The notes under the pieces were generated by a model. The model made no database searches. It saw nothing but the letters and a program-made list of their open reading frames with translations, and was not told the origin of the DNA. From Flavobacterium sp. SUN046 (GTDB taxonomy: Bacteria; Bacteroidota; Bacteroidia; Flavobacteriales; Flavobacteriaceae), in assembly GCF_028867965.1 (NCBI RefSeq), contig NZ_JAPQNT010000010.1:46078-110077 (forward strand): a DNA stretch of 64,000 bases, given 5' to 3'. Below are positions 8,280 to 18,134 of the stretch, in pieces (positions within the stretch are counted from its first letter, which is position 1; each line of letters begins with the position of its first letter). A program made the position numbers and the translations under genes.

Positions 8280-10940
8280 ATGACAGTAATATCTAAATAT
8301 CCCGTTTTTGAAGCTGATCAAGTTTTGAGTCAGAGCCATTTAAATAGCATTGTTAGCTATTTTGAAACACAAGATCGAGCCACCCGAAAAGGGTTAATTG
8401 GAATTGGAATAGTTTGTGGATTAGACGTTTCTTTTCCGACTACAACAAAAATAAAAATTAGTTGTGGAACAGCTTTGACCTCTTTAGGTTTTCAAATAAA
8501 TTGGGAAGAAAAGATTTTTTCTAAGTATAAACTTGTTGATAAGTTATCAGATACTTTTCTTGCACCTAATTTAGTTCAAGAGCCTTTTTTAAGATCTATA
8601 TTTGATTACACTTCCTTATATAATAATTCTGTTTTTACAAATTTTGAAGAGTTAATTGAAGATCCGGTTACCACTTCAAAATCTAATCTGCTTGCCAATA
8701 AGCAGGTTACATCTATTGTTGAAGCAATTGATGTAAATACAATAACAACTTCAGATAAGTATATTCCAAATGCTAGATTCCTAGATGGTAAAGTTATTGT
8801 TCTATTATTAGAAGTGTCATTAATTGATCAAAAAAAATGTTCAGAAACTAATTGTGATGACAAAGGAAAACGATTAGAATTTAATTTAAGACCTATCCTT
8901 ATAAGTGCATCTAAGCTTGTTAATTCAAATTTTTTAAATACTTCTTCGATAAAAAGTAAATTTGAATCTTTGTATTTAGAACGTTTTAATGCTCCTCAAA
9001 TTACATTGATTAATGGCCAACAATTATTGAACGCATTTGAATCAAAAGCAGGAAATCCACAAGTGATACTACAAATCGACAAAAAAATAAAAACCTTGTA
9101 TACTAGTTTTCAAGATTCTTATTTTACATCTATTGATAGCTTTGATACTTTGTCAAATGTCAATTCAAAGGTTACTCAAGTGCTGCAAGCCAATCGTACT
9201 AAATGGCATGTACAATATGTATGGGATTGGTTAAATGATATCGTTGCAGCCTACAATGAAATTATAGATTATAATGAAAAGACTTCTTTTTCTTATTGTT
9301 GCTCTTCTACTTATGAATCGCAATTTCCATTGCACGTTTTTCTCGGAAAAATTGAAACTAAATCAGGTAGGTTTCTTAGTGAAGAGACTGCATTACAACA
9401 ATTTCAGACGGTAGCTAGGTTTGCAGGTTCTGATTACAATTTGATTTCTGATAATCAGAATTACATTACACCATGGATAAAAGTTTCTAGTAAAGAAAAG
9501 AAAGATGAAAAGTTGTCTTTAAAATTATTACTTGAACGATTGGTTTTAATTTTAAATAATTTTTCTGTAGTTACATCAGAACAAACTTATATAGACAGTC
9601 CTGTGAAGGTGACCCCTTCTTTTTTAGGAGATTATCCATTGTCTAAAAAGTCTATTCCATATTATTATAGCCAGATACCATTATTGAACAGGGTATGGAA
9701 TCCTAGAGCTACAATTAAAGGTACTAATGATAAAATACTAAGTTATCATTCAGCACAATACAGTGCAGTTGCAACTTCAGTTTACCCTTTAAATTATGAT
9801 ATTGAGGCATATGATTTTTTTAGAATTGAAGGAATTATTGGCAGGACTTATAAGCAAGTTTTAGATTCATTATTAAGTATAAGAAAGAATTCACAACTCC
9901 CATTTAATGTGATAGCAATTAATGCTATAAATCTTGATAATGTACTACTCAACATGTCAGCTCATATTGGTGAGTGGAATGATATCGAGTTAGATTATGA
10001 TTTAGTTAGAAGAGATTGGGAAAATGTTATTGGAAAATCTATTGAGTGGTTTGAAGCTAATTCAAAATTAATTGTACCTTATTTTAATATAAAACAAAAA
10101 AGAACGAAGCAACTTCCAATTATACAAACTTCATATGATCAATTTGTTACTTTACTCAAAAATGGAAGAAACTCTATGGTGGAATCTTTTTCGGATTTTA
10201 TTAAACTTTATGTTTCATTTATTGGAGTATATGAAAAAATTGAAGCTATAGCAAATCAACAGCGAAAATTAATATTTGATGGTATGTCAACAAACGAAGA
10301 TAAAATATTTGCTGAAGATCTTATAGATCATTTTGATCAAATAATTTATGTATGTCAAAAAGGAGAATTTAGAGCATTGTATGAAGCGGCACAAACACAA
10401 TGGAATAAGACATCAAAAGATTTAAGTTTAGTAAAGTTCATTGAAAAACATCCTGGTATGGAGCATAAAGCTGGAGTCACTAAAGGAGGTACATTCATAC
10501 TTGTTTATCAAGATACTAGTGTCATTCCAAGAAAAACAGTAAAACAAAACCCTACAGTGGAATTAGTTGCAAAACCATCTGTGACTTCTAATAGTAAGGC
10601 TATTGCAAATGAATTGGTTGTTTCTAAATCTGAGGTTTTTAATATTTCAATTGAAGACTATAAAACGAAGGTGCAAGCCTATGCATCAAATTATTTGACA
10701 GCTAATAGCTACAATCAATTGATTCATTTTATGGATAATTTATTAACGGTTTCTTCTATAAAAGATGATTTGTATGGCATTCCAAATCAAACAGTAATTG
10801 CTGATTTTTACTTGCCCTATTTATGCTGTTCTGAAGGGACTAGTATCAATTTTGTTATTGGAGATACAAATTCTGGACCTGCCGATTTTAATAATCCTGA
10901 TTTTGCCTCAAATGATTTTTATACTAATAAAATACTATAA
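8280..10940 (+). CDS. eCIS-associated structural protein of unknown role
   Basis: An 886-residue protein in the baseplate operon, 9 bp after the Afp12-like gene. The start has a pattern known from Bacteroidota eCIS clusters: VFEADQVLSQSHLNSIV followed by DRATRKGLIGIGIVCGL. I do not recognise a named domain beyond this. There is no signal peptide or membrane segment. Cysteines occur in small groups (CSETNCDD near residue 195, CCSS near 340, CCSE near 860), which could be metal or disulfide sites. From its place between baseplate and fibre/tape-measure genes it could be a baseplate periphery or fibre-anchoring component; that role is inferred from position only. Confidence 0.7.
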   Translation: MTVISKYPVFEADQVLSQSHLNSIVSYFETQDRATRKGLIGIGIVCGLDVSFPTTTKIKISCGTALTSLGFQINWEEKIFSKYKLVDKLSDTFLAPNLVQEPFLRSIFDYTSLYNNSVFTNFEELIEDPVTTSKSNLLANKQVTSIVEAIDVNTITTSDKYIPNARFLDGKVIVLLLEVSLIDQKKCSETNCDDKGKRLEFNLRPILISASKLVNSNFLNTSSIKSKFESLYLERFNAPQITLINGQQLLNAFESKAGNPQVILQIDKKIKTLYTSFQDSYFTSIDSFDTLSNVNSKVTQVLQANRTKWHVQYVWDWLNDIVAAYNEIIDYNEKTSFSYCCSSTYESQFPLHVFLGKIETKSGRFLSEETALQQFQTVARFAGSDYNLISDNQNYITPWIKVSSKEKKDEKLSLKLLLERLVLILNNFSVVTSEQTYIDSPVKVTPSFLGDYPLSKKSIPYYYSQIPLLNRVWNPRATIKGTNDKILSYHSAQYSAVATSVYPLNYDIEAYDFFRIEGIIGRTYKQVLDSLLSIRKNSQLPFNVIAINAINLDNVLLNMSAHIGEWNDIELDYDLVRRDWENVIGKSIEWFEANSKLIVPYFNIKQKRTKQLPIIQTSYDQFVTLLKNGRNSMVESFSDFIKLYVSFIGVYEKIEAIANQQRKLIFDGMSTNEDKIFAEDLIDHFDQIIYVCQKGEFRALYEAAQTQWNKTSKDLSLVKFIEKHPGMEHKAGVTKGGTFILVYQDTSVIPRKTVKQNPTVELVAKPSVTSNSKAIANELVVSKSEVFNISIEDYKTKVQAYASNYLTANSYNQLIHFMDNLLTVSSIKDDLYGIPNQTVIADFYLPYLCCSEGTSINFVIGDTNSGPADFNNPDFASNDFYTNKIL

Positions 10941-10963
10941 ATTAACTTTTAAAAAAAAATATT

Positions 10964-11719
10964 ATGACACGAGCTCAAGTAATTAATGATATCAATAAAA
11001 TTGAAGACAATGGTACTAATACCGCATTAGAAGTAAGAACAGTTCTAACAGACTTATTAGATTTTTCAGATGAAGGGATAAGCGCAAATTCTCAGGGAAT
11101 TACAACCTTAAATTTGAATGTAAATAATTTGACTACAAGGGTAGTAACTTTAGAAAATAAGGTTGCTGTTCATGATACAGAGATTTCAACTTTAAATGGT
11201 AATGTCACTAGTATAGACAATGATATCACTCTTATAAACGAAGAATTGGCTTTGATAGGAAAACCATTTCATGTTTGGAGTCCTACACCAGTAACCGATC
11301 AATATAAAAATTTATTATGGTATTCATTTAAAGGATTCGTAAATGACAACGTCAACTTCACTTTTAAACTTAAAATTGTTGAAAATGATGGAGTCAATGG
11401 GAAAGACCATTATTTTGTTTTAGATGGTGAGATAGTTAAAATTTTAGAAGGTATTTTGTTCCATTTTCCAAATGTAACAGATAAACTTTCTTTTGTTGTT
11501 TCTTCAAGAAATGCAAATAGAGAACTAGTTCCATTTACTAAAATTTACACAGCTACAATTGATTTGTTTAATGATACTAAAACTAAAAAAAGCGGAATTC
11601 AATTAAATTTTTATAGTTCAAATGGAACTGATAAAGATTTTCTAATTGTTGGTGATGAAATTTTTACTTCAATTCAGTTTCATTGCCCAGAGTTTAATTT
11701 TGATTTTAATCCTAAATAA
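10964..11719 (+). CDS. Putative coiled-coil tail-fibre or adaptor protein
   Basis: A 251-residue protein with three parts. Residues 1-40 form a helical N-terminus (TRAQVINDINKIEDN). Residues 45-100 form a heptad-like trimeric coiled-coil segment with repeated L-N-x-N-V and I-S-T-L-N patterns, as in phage fibre necks. Residues 105-251 form a beta-rich C-terminal domain with aromatic and charged loops. This build (anchor, coil, beta head) fits a short receptor-binding fibre or fibre tip on the baseplate. The next gene upstream ends 23 bp away. There is no homology to the known Afp13 that I can see, so the role is an inference from architecture and position. Confidence 0.6.
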   Translation: MTRAQVINDINKIEDNGTNTALEVRTVLTDLLDFSDEGISANSQGITTLNLNVNNLTTRVVTLENKVAVHDTEISTLNGNVTSIDNDITLINEELALIGKPFHVWSPTPVTDQYKNLLWYSFKGFVNDNVNFTFKLKIVENDGVNGKDHYFVLDGEIVKILEGILFHFPNVTDKLSFVVSSRNANRELVPFTKIYTATIDLFNDTKTKKSGIQLNFYSSNGTDKDFLIVGDEIFTSIQFHCPEFNFDFNPK

Positions 11720-11899
11720 AATAAATACACCAAATTTAAAAACAAATACTTACTATCAGTACTTAAGCTAAACATGTGGTAAAAAATGTTTTTTTAAATT
11801 TAAAAATGATAAAATTATCCAAAATCAGAAATCTACTAAAAGGATAGTATGATTTTGGATAAAATTTAAAAAACTAATTAATTGATATCTTCCATTTTT

Positions 11900-12043
11900 C
11901 TAAATGGAAAGAGTACCTTTAATAAATAAACCAAAACCTACTAAAAAGCCAGTTAGTAAAAGTAATCTAACAACTTTAATAACTAGTTTATCACTTTCAC
12001 CAGCCACAAAGTTGGCAGAGAATTTCAATGGGTTATGTTTCAA
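11900..12043 (-). pseudogene. Small membrane-protein ORF remnant
   Basis: Read on the - strand, 47 codons from a TTG give a short hydrophilic N-terminus followed by one hydrophobic helix (VVRLLLLTGFLVGFGLFIKG) and a stop. The codon pattern looks protein-like, but the 5' end coincides exactly with the copy of the IS-like repeat at 12035, so the frame may be the 3' end of a gene cut by that insertion. I do not recognise the family. Low confidence. Confidence 0.3.
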
Positions 12044-12206
12044 ATTTGGCGTTAAAATATTTCTTTATTGATAATCAATATTTTAGGAATGTTGTTTTTT
12101 TAAATTATGTTTAAAAAAAGGTGTCTATAGTTTAATTAATACTTTTTAACCTTTTAAATTCAATAAAATGATGTTATTTCATACTTCATGTTTCAAATTT
12201 GGCGTT
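12035..12206 (+). repeat. IS-end-like repeat unit, copy A
   Basis: A 19-bp motif, ATGTTTCAAATTTGGCGTT, occurs at 12035-12053 and again in the same orientation at 12188-12206. The pair has the same spacing (153 versus 154 bp) as at 20996-21014 and 21150-21168, and the stretch before the second motif (a TTTTTAACCTTTTAAAT block and an AATAAAATGAT block) is shared. At the second locus an IS1-like transposase relic begins directly after the second motif, so these are probably IS termini. Confidence 0.7.
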
Positions 12207-12297
12207 TATAAATTTTAATAATTATGTCAGTTTACAAATATAAAAACAGTTAATATTAACAGATAAAATAACTGTAAATAATTCATTAATAATATAA

Positions 12298-14361
12298 ATG
12301 CATCAAATTCAAAAACATATTATTTCTATTGATTGTTCTTCTAAACCTGATGGTACAGAAGTTCAAAATAGTTTAGGAGATTTGATGGAGAAAGAGTTTT
12401 ATCCAAAATTAGAAAAGTTATTAGATCAATACCCTCTTGCTAATGCTACTTGGATTCTTGAAAAGATAGAAATTATTTTACCAACAATTTCAAAAAAGAA
12501 TTGGAAGAATGAACTGGTAACTAATGCCTTAAATGAGATTGAAAAATTTTTAAATTCTAATTTTGACAATGGTAATAACCCACAAATTAAGAAGTATTTT
12601 GATTCTAATAACAAAGTTTTGTTGAATTCTAATTATGCTGAATTTTTATTTTTCGAGTATTTACGAACAGGTTTATTAAATCAAAATTCGTTGTTTAAAT
12701 CTGTATTAGATATTGAGCAACAATTATTTGAACAAACTTTTTCATCACTTCAAAGAAAAAAGGCTTTCTGTGAAGAACTGGTTAAAGTAATATCTGAAAA
12801 ACAACAAAATTTAATTCGATTTATTTATACTATTTCAAGTGATATGAGAACTGTTCTTAAAAAAGAAAGAATAGGTTTTTTATTTGAAATAGCACCTTTA
12901 TTAAAGAATGAAAAATTTGGATTAAAACTCTTTTCATCATCGCAAGAATATAGTAATTGGTTAAGTTTGTTCGAGTGGTCTTTGTATCTCTATGAAACTA
13001 ATTCTAAAAATGCTATCTACCAATTTAAAGAATCCTCGTTACTAAATTTTCAACTCAATGCTCCTCAAATAATTCAATTTTTTGACGTTTTAATTCATTT
13101 ATCAAAGGATAAAATAGTAAGTAGTCATCTTGAAATGCTACTAGTTTTTAATGAGAAGATTAAAGAATATTCTGCTAATGAAATCAATCTTCAGACTGAA
13201 ACTAATTTATTTTCAAATTCGATAAACGACCAAAGAAAAGATTTTTTAACTGATTTTGAAATTAAAAATAATCATCAAGATGAAAATATAGATTTGCTCA
13301 CAGATATCACAAAAGAAATAAACGGACCTATTAAGGAAATTGAATTACTTGGGGATAAAGAGAAAAATAGCCTTAAAAACTTCGACGGTGATTCAACTAG
13401 TAGTTCTAAATTACGTACTACCGAATCGCCAGAGAGTATTGATAAAATAGCTTCCCATTTAAATATAATTGATGCGGATAACCTAAAAAAAATCACTTTA
13501 ATAGAAAACGAATCAAGCGCTGTTGAGGCTAAAATTAATGATAATAACACACAATTTAGTAATGAATTTTTAGATACTACTTTCAAAGACAATATCAAAG
13601 AAATTAATGCAACAATAAATAGTAGTTCCATTGACAATACGGAATCTTTTAATCAAGAAAATGAGTTCAATACTGATAAAGAAAAAACAAGCCTTTCAGA
13701 GTATAAATCAGCACCTTCATTAAAAAATATAAAAAAAAGTGAAAAAATATATCCTAAATTGACTTATAGACGATTCAATTTAGATGAAAAAGATTCGGAT
13801 AGTAAATTAATTGATTCAAACCAAGCAATAAAAAACACTAAATTGATTTTAGAAAATCCAATTTACATTGAAAATTCTGGACTTATCATTTTACATCCTT
13901 TCTTAATTCATTTGTTTGAGCAACTAAAACTTTGTAATAATGAAAAATGGACTTCTAAAAGAAATCAATATAAAGCGGTTTTACTTACACAATATTTGAT
14001 AACTGGTAACACTGTTTTTTTTGAAAATCAATTAGTTTTGAATAAGTTACTCTGTGGTTTAGAAGTAGATGCAGTTATTGACCTTACAGTTAAATTGTCT
14101 AGAAAAGATATCAATGAAGCAATAGGACTACTTAAAGCAGTTATTGGTTATTGGGTAATACTTAAAAACTCTTCAATTGAAGGATTAAGAGAGACTTTTT
14201 TACAAAGAAACGGCAAGCTACTTTTTAAGAATGAAGAAACTATAGAACTCTGGGTTGAAAATAAAGGAGTAGATGTTTTAATGGCTCAAATACCTTGGGG
14301 AATTGGTATGATAAAAACGCCATGGATGAAGCATTTTTTAGAATGCAATTGGAATAGATAA
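12298..14361 (+). CDS. Afp14-like contractile injection system tape-measure-family protein
   Basis: A 687-residue protein. The N-terminal ~100 residues match the Afp14/CIS tape-measure family pattern: IQKHIISIDCSS, then GDLMEKEFYPKLEKLLD and a WILEKIEIILP segment. The C-terminal ~170 residues form the second conserved block (LILHPFLIHLFEQLKL, then KAVLLTQYLITG and an LWVENKGVDVLMAQIPWGIG ending). Between them lies a low-complexity linker rich in S, N, K, E and D (about residues 300-500). Proteins of this family set the length of the inner tube. The gene stands alone after a 578-bp gap and is followed by a promoter-like element and the cargo gene, so toxin expression need not be tied to structural expression. 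Confidence 0.85.
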   Translation: MHQIQKHIISIDCSSKPDGTEVQNSLGDLMEKEFYPKLEKLLDQYPLANATWILEKIEIILPTISKKNWKNELVTNALNEIEKFLNSNFDNGNNPQIKKYFDSNNKVLLNSNYAEFLFFEYLRTGLLNQNSLFKSVLDIEQQLFEQTFSSLQRKKAFCEELVKVISEKQQNLIRFIYTISSDMRTVLKKERIGFLFEIAPLLKNEKFGLKLFSSSQEYSNWLSLFEWSLYLYETNSKNAIYQFKESSLLNFQLNAPQIIQFFDVLIHLSKDKIVSSHLEMLLVFNEKIKEYSANEINLQTETNLFSNSINDQRKDFLTDFEIKNNHQDENIDLLTDITKEINGPIKEIELLGDKEKNSLKNFDGDSTSSSKLRTTESPESIDKIASHLNIIDADNLKKITLIENESSAVEAKINDNNTQFSNEFLDTTFKDNIKEINATINSSSIDNTESFNQENEFNTDKEKTSLSEYKSAPSLKNIKKSEKIYPKLTYRRFNLDEKDSDSKLIDSNQAIKNTKLILENPIYIENSGLIILHPFLIHLFEQLKLCNNEKWTSKRNQYKAVLLTQYLITGNTVFFENQLVLNKLLCGLEVDAVIDLTVKLSRKDINEAIGLLKAVIGYWVILKNSSIEGLRETFLQRNGKLLFKNEETIELWVENKGVDVLMAQIPWGIGMIKTPWMKHFLECNWNR

Positions 14362-14365
14362 AAAC

Positions 14366-14416
14366 AAAATTTACGTATTTACACGGATTGACTTGAATAC
14401 ATAAATAATATATTTT
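14366..14416 (+). promoter_or_regulatory. Promoter-like element upstream of the cargo toxin
   Basis: A dispersed element (TTTACGTATTTACACGGATT, 14369-14388) ends in a TTG at 14388-14390. TATATTTT at 14409-14416 lies 18 bp further on, close to the Bacteroidetes -33/-7 arrangement (TTG, then TAnnTTTG). Almost the same element lies before the AAA+ ATPase gene at 23416. Confidence 0.5.
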
Positions 14417-14464
14417 TACAACAATTGTTTCTAATTAACAGACAGTGATTTAATACATAATTTA

Positions 14465-17400
14465 ATGCTTATGGAAGCAGCACCATTATTAGAAAAAAAA
14501 GCTAAAGCAAAGAATAACAGTAATGTCAATCAAAATAAGGTTGTCAACACTATTGTATTAGAGCCAAAAGCCCAGCCTGTTGAAAACAAAAATCCTCAAA
14601 TAGATAAAACTACAAGTTCAGAAAGCGTAGTTGAGGCAAAAAAAATAAATTATGTTGTAACCGGTCCAATTTACAATCCAAACCATAAAGAAGAAAAAGA
14701 GTCATCTGATAAAACCGAGAACGACAAGACAGTTGTTAAGGTTACTGTGCATTCAATAAAAAATGTTAGTATTGAATCTCCAGCACAAAATTCTTCTAAT
14801 GCTGTGACTGTTAATTCTTCTAAAACTAATGAAACACCAATTTCAAGTACGCTACAAGAAGTTGGAACTCCAGCCGTAACTCCCGAAAAAATTGAGAAAA
14901 CTACCCCAAACAATGCACATAGCGATGCTAATTTTAACGCAGTTATAACCAGTGTTAAAATTGTCTCTAAAGATAAAAGAGTGCACACTACCAAAGATAA
15001 AGCAGAGACTAGTGCCAACCAAGCTGCACTAGTGCCATTGGGTGAACGAAAAGCCAAAGCCAAAGGCACGCAGGTTGCTAAAATGGACGAGCAAAAAACA
15101 GGAGAGTTTAAAGCCATTGATTTCAAAATAAAATTAAAAACAAAAATCGATCTGATGGAGCTTCCAAAAACGGAAGACCAAGCTGATGATTTTGAGAGTC
15201 ACAATAACATTGCCCAAGTAAATAATGATGCCAAAGGCGATGTAGTGGCTGCCAAAAGAAATGTTACTGGAGCAATAGAAAGCACTGCAAAGCAAGAACC
15301 TAGCGAAGCTAATATTGCGCAGCGCACCGCCAAAGCATTGCCCGACCCAAAAATTGGAAGCAAAGCAGTCATTAACACGAACAAAGCCATGCCTCCAAAA
15401 CGAGGCGATGCCGAAATTAAAGCACCTTTAGAAAAAAAATACCAGTCAGTTGAGCAAGACCTGCAACAAAATCAAATTACTGACCAACAACTTTCTAAAT
15501 CTAATGAGCCAAGTTTTAACGCTGCCTTAAGTGCCAAAAACGAGGCCAAACAAAATGTACAAGCAGCACCAGACAAATTTAGAGTAGCCGAAAACAATGA
15601 ACTTACTAGTGCCAAAGCAACTTCACAGGGCAAAGCCAATGCCAATCTAGAAGAAATGCACAGCAGTCGTAAAAACCTTTTAAATGGTGTTACTGACAAC
15701 CAAAAACAAGTAGGAACTAAAAATACAGCTAAGAGTGAAGCGGCAGTTGCCAAACTCAATGACATCTACACCCATACTAAAACGGCAGTAGACGAACAAT
15801 TAGGGTCGCTCGAAGCTACAGTAACCACACTTTTTGATGCAGGAGCTGCGGCAGCCAAAGCCGCATTTGAAAGCCATGTAGATCAAAAAATGAAAGCCTA
15901 CAAAAAACAACGCTACGGCAGTTGGTACGATGTGCGTGGCTACGGAAAAAGAATAGGCGATGCCGTAACAGGATTACCCAAAGAGATAGAAGCTTTTTTT
16001 GTCTCTGGTAGACAAGTGTTTCTAAACACACTCGATGGGTACATTACCCAAATAGCCACTATAGTTGCTAGCCGTCTTAATAGTGCTAAAGTACGAATTG
16101 CCTCTGGGCGACAAGAAATATCCAACTATTTAAAAGAACTACCCAATGATATTAAAAAGTCAATCAAAGGCGATATCGATGCCATTCAAGGCAAGTTCAA
16201 CGAGCTAGAAGAAACGGTACATCAAAAAGAAGCCGATTTAATAGATTCGTTGGCAACCAAATACAAAGATACCTTAGCCCAAGTTGATGCCCGCATTGAA
16301 GAAATGAAAGTGGCTAACGAAGGATTATTAGGCATGGCAAAACGCGCCCTACTTGCTGTTATAGAAGTTATTAAAAACATTAAAAAAGTACTTACTGAAA
16401 TTTTGGCAGCGGCTGCCGATGTTATTGTAGCAATTATTTCAGACCCAGTTGCATTCTTATCTAACTTGTTTGGCGGAATCTCCGAAGGATTTACTAATTT
16501 TGGTTCCAACATACTTACCCACCTACAAACCGGATTATTGGGTTGGCTTACAGTTGCTATGGACGGTATGGCGTTAAAAATGCCCGAAGATGTATTTTCT
16601 ATCAAAGGTATTTTTTCTATAGCCAGCCAAATATTAGGATTTACTTGGGATAAAATACGAATGGTAGGTACCAAAGTTGTTGGCGAACCCGTAATGAAAG
16701 CTTTGGAAACGGGTTCTGAATTGGTTCAGATTTTAAGAACCGATGGTATATCGGGACTTTGGGAACATATAAAAGAGCAGTTCTCAGATTTAAAAGAAAC
16801 TGTGATGGATGCCGTAACGGGCATGATACAAAGCCAAGTAGTACAAGCAGGTATCAAGTGGATATTGGGATTATTAACACCCGCCGGAGCTTTTGTAAAA
16901 GCAGCTATGGCGATAATAGATGTTGTGAAGTTTTTTGTGCAGCGCGCTGCCCAGATTATGGAACTCGTTCAAGCCTTTATTACAGGCGTAAAAGCCGTTG
17001 CAAGTGGTAGTATTAAAGCAGTAGCGACTGCCATTGAAAGTGCATTAGGCAAAGCAATTCCAGTAGTAATAGGGTTCTTGGCATCTTTACTTGGTATTGG
17101 AGGATTAGCACAAAAGGTAATTGGCATTTTCAAGAAAATACACGAGCGAGTAGAAAAAGGATTAATTGCACTTTGGACGAAGATTAAGACTTTGGGAGCA
17201 AATTTGCTCAAAAAGGTTGGCATTGGGAAGAAAGAAAAGTCTGTTGAAAAAGCAGGAAAATTAGAAGATAATGAAGTAGGTAAAGTTATTCATTTTAAAG
17301 ATGATGTAGAAGACCATGAGCTTTGGATTGAGAAAAAAGGAAGCACTCTAGAGGTAATGGTTGCCAGCCATGACCCTAGCCCAGTAATTAGAAAACTAGT

Positions 17401-18133
17401 TAGTTGGGAGAAAATCAAGGGTTCAAAAGAGGGAACAGTAGAGCAAAAAGGTGCGGGAGGGCTTATAGAAAAAGCAAAAGTTGAGTATAACAAATTGATG
17501 GAGGATGCAAAAACAGCAAAAGCCAAGATTGATGCTGTTTCAAAACCCTCGTCCGATGAAAAGGCGGTTAAAGAAGCGGGTGTCGCAGATAAAAAAGTGG
17601 AAACCGAAGAAGAAAGCTTGGCATCAATTATGAAGCAATTATTTGTAATTTTTGGTAATGATAGTACTATTAATGCTGAAACAATTGCTGAAGCTCATGG
17701 AAAGTTTCAAGATATAACAGATACTGCAAATAATGAAGTTGGAAATCAATGGAATGATGAAGTACCACCTTTTATTACAAGATCTGAAGTGGAAGCAGCA
17801 AATAAAAAGTATATAGAAAATGGTGAGTTTTGGCTATGGATGGCAAATTATGGTAAATCTGTAGAAAGATATGCAAAAGAAGAATTGTTAGGAGGAACAG
17901 AATTTGTTGCAGTTGGAGGAGCTAATAAGCCGGATTTTATTGGAAAATCCAAAAAACAAGGTGGATCGGGAAAATATGAAGGATTAAATTTTGATATTAC
18001 TACTGTAAATCAAAACACTATTAATACTCATGTTTATAGAGAAAATAAAAATATTAAATATAAAAATATAATAATTACGATTTATAAAAGAAATGAAGCT
18101 AAATTTTGGGATAGAATAAAAAAAATAAAATAA
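14465..18133 (+). CDS. eCIS cargo toxin with modular C-terminal domain
   Basis: A 1222-residue protein. Residues 1-~330 are hydrophilic, low-complexity and rich in K, A, N and E. About 330-480 are A/K-rich coiled coil. About 480-540 hold a conserved segment (RYGSWYDVRGYGKRIGDAVT). About 560-930 are long amphipathic and hydrophobic helices that resemble pore or tape-measure-like regions. Residues ~735-953 are almost identical to the orphan module downstream. After the DDVEDHELWI block the C-terminus (954-1222) is unique; it holds NKPDFIGKS and a later NFDITT stretch that could be a variant PD-(D/E)XK nuclease core. I infer that the N-terminal part is the packaging/translocation region and the C-terminus the poison. 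The next gene starts 1 bp after the stop, as expected of an immunity gene. Confidence 0.72.
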   Translation: MLMEAAPLLEKKAKAKNNSNVNQNKVVNTIVLEPKAQPVENKNPQIDKTTSSESVVEAKKINYVVTGPIYNPNHKEEKESSDKTENDKTVVKVTVHSIKNVSIESPAQNSSNAVTVNSSKTNETPISSTLQEVGTPAVTPEKIEKTTPNNAHSDANFNAVITSVKIVSKDKRVHTTKDKAETSANQAALVPLGERKAKAKGTQVAKMDEQKTGEFKAIDFKIKLKTKIDLMELPKTEDQADDFESHNNIAQVNNDAKGDVVAAKRNVTGAIESTAKQEPSEANIAQRTAKALPDPKIGSKAVINTNKAMPPKRGDAEIKAPLEKKYQSVEQDLQQNQITDQQLSKSNEPSFNAALSAKNEAKQNVQAAPDKFRVAENNELTSAKATSQGKANANLEEMHSSRKNLLNGVTDNQKQVGTKNTAKSEAAVAKLNDIYTHTKTAVDEQLGSLEATVTTLFDAGAAAAKAAFESHVDQKMKAYKKQRYGSWYDVRGYGKRIGDAVTGLPKEIEAFFVSGRQVFLNTLDGYITQIATIVASRLNSAKVRIASGRQEISNYLKELPNDIKKSIKGDIDAIQGKFNELEETVHQKEADLIDSLATKYKDTLAQVDARIEEMKVANEGLLGMAKRALLAVIEVIKNIKKVLTEILAAAADVIVAIISDPVAFLSNLFGGISEGFTNFGSNILTHLQTGLLGWLTVAMDGMALKMPEDVFSIKGIFSIASQILGFTWDKIRMVGTKVVGEPVMKALETGSELVQILRTDGISGLWEHIKEQFSDLKETVMDAVTGMIQSQVVQAGIKWILGLLTPAGAFVKAAMAIIDVVKFFVQRAAQIMELVQAFITGVKAVASGSIKAVATAIESALGKAIPVVIGFLASLLGIGGLAQKVIGIFKKIHERVEKGLIALWTKIKTLGANLLKKVGIGKKEKSVEKAGKLEDNEVGKVIHFKDDVEDHELWIEKKGSTLEVMVASHDPSPVIRKLVSWEKIKGSKEGTVEQKGAGGLIEKAKVEYNKLMEDAKTAKAKIDAVSKPSSDEKAVKEAGVADKKVETEEESLASIMKQLFVIFGNDSTINAETIAEAHGKFQDITDTANNEVGNQWNDEVPPFITRSEVEAANKKYIENGEFWLWMANYGKSVERYAKEELLGGTEFVAVGGANKPDFIGKSKKQGGSGKYEGLNFDITTVNQNTINTHVYRENKNIKYKNIIITIYKRNEAKFWDRIKKIK

Positions 18134-18134
18134 T

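Larger units (their letters stand above)
11720..12297. other. 578-bp intergenic region with IS-end relics
   Basis: No full gene is visible. The region contains an inverted repeat at 11814-11827 / 11850-11865 (ATTATCCAAAATCA and its near complement) that could act as a weak terminator after the structural operon, a small hairpin at 11891-11910, a 47-codon - strand ORF remnant (11900-12043) and a 172-bp repeat unit (12035-12206) that recurs at 20996-21168. It therefore separates the baseplate operon from the tape-measure/toxin genes and has been hit by insertion-sequence activity. Confidence 0.6.

Noticed and set aside
14671..17526. Many long - strand frames opposite the cargo toxin gene
   Set aside because: They mirror the low-complexity, A/K-rich coding strand and have no start signals or domain patterns; the + strand frame explains the region.
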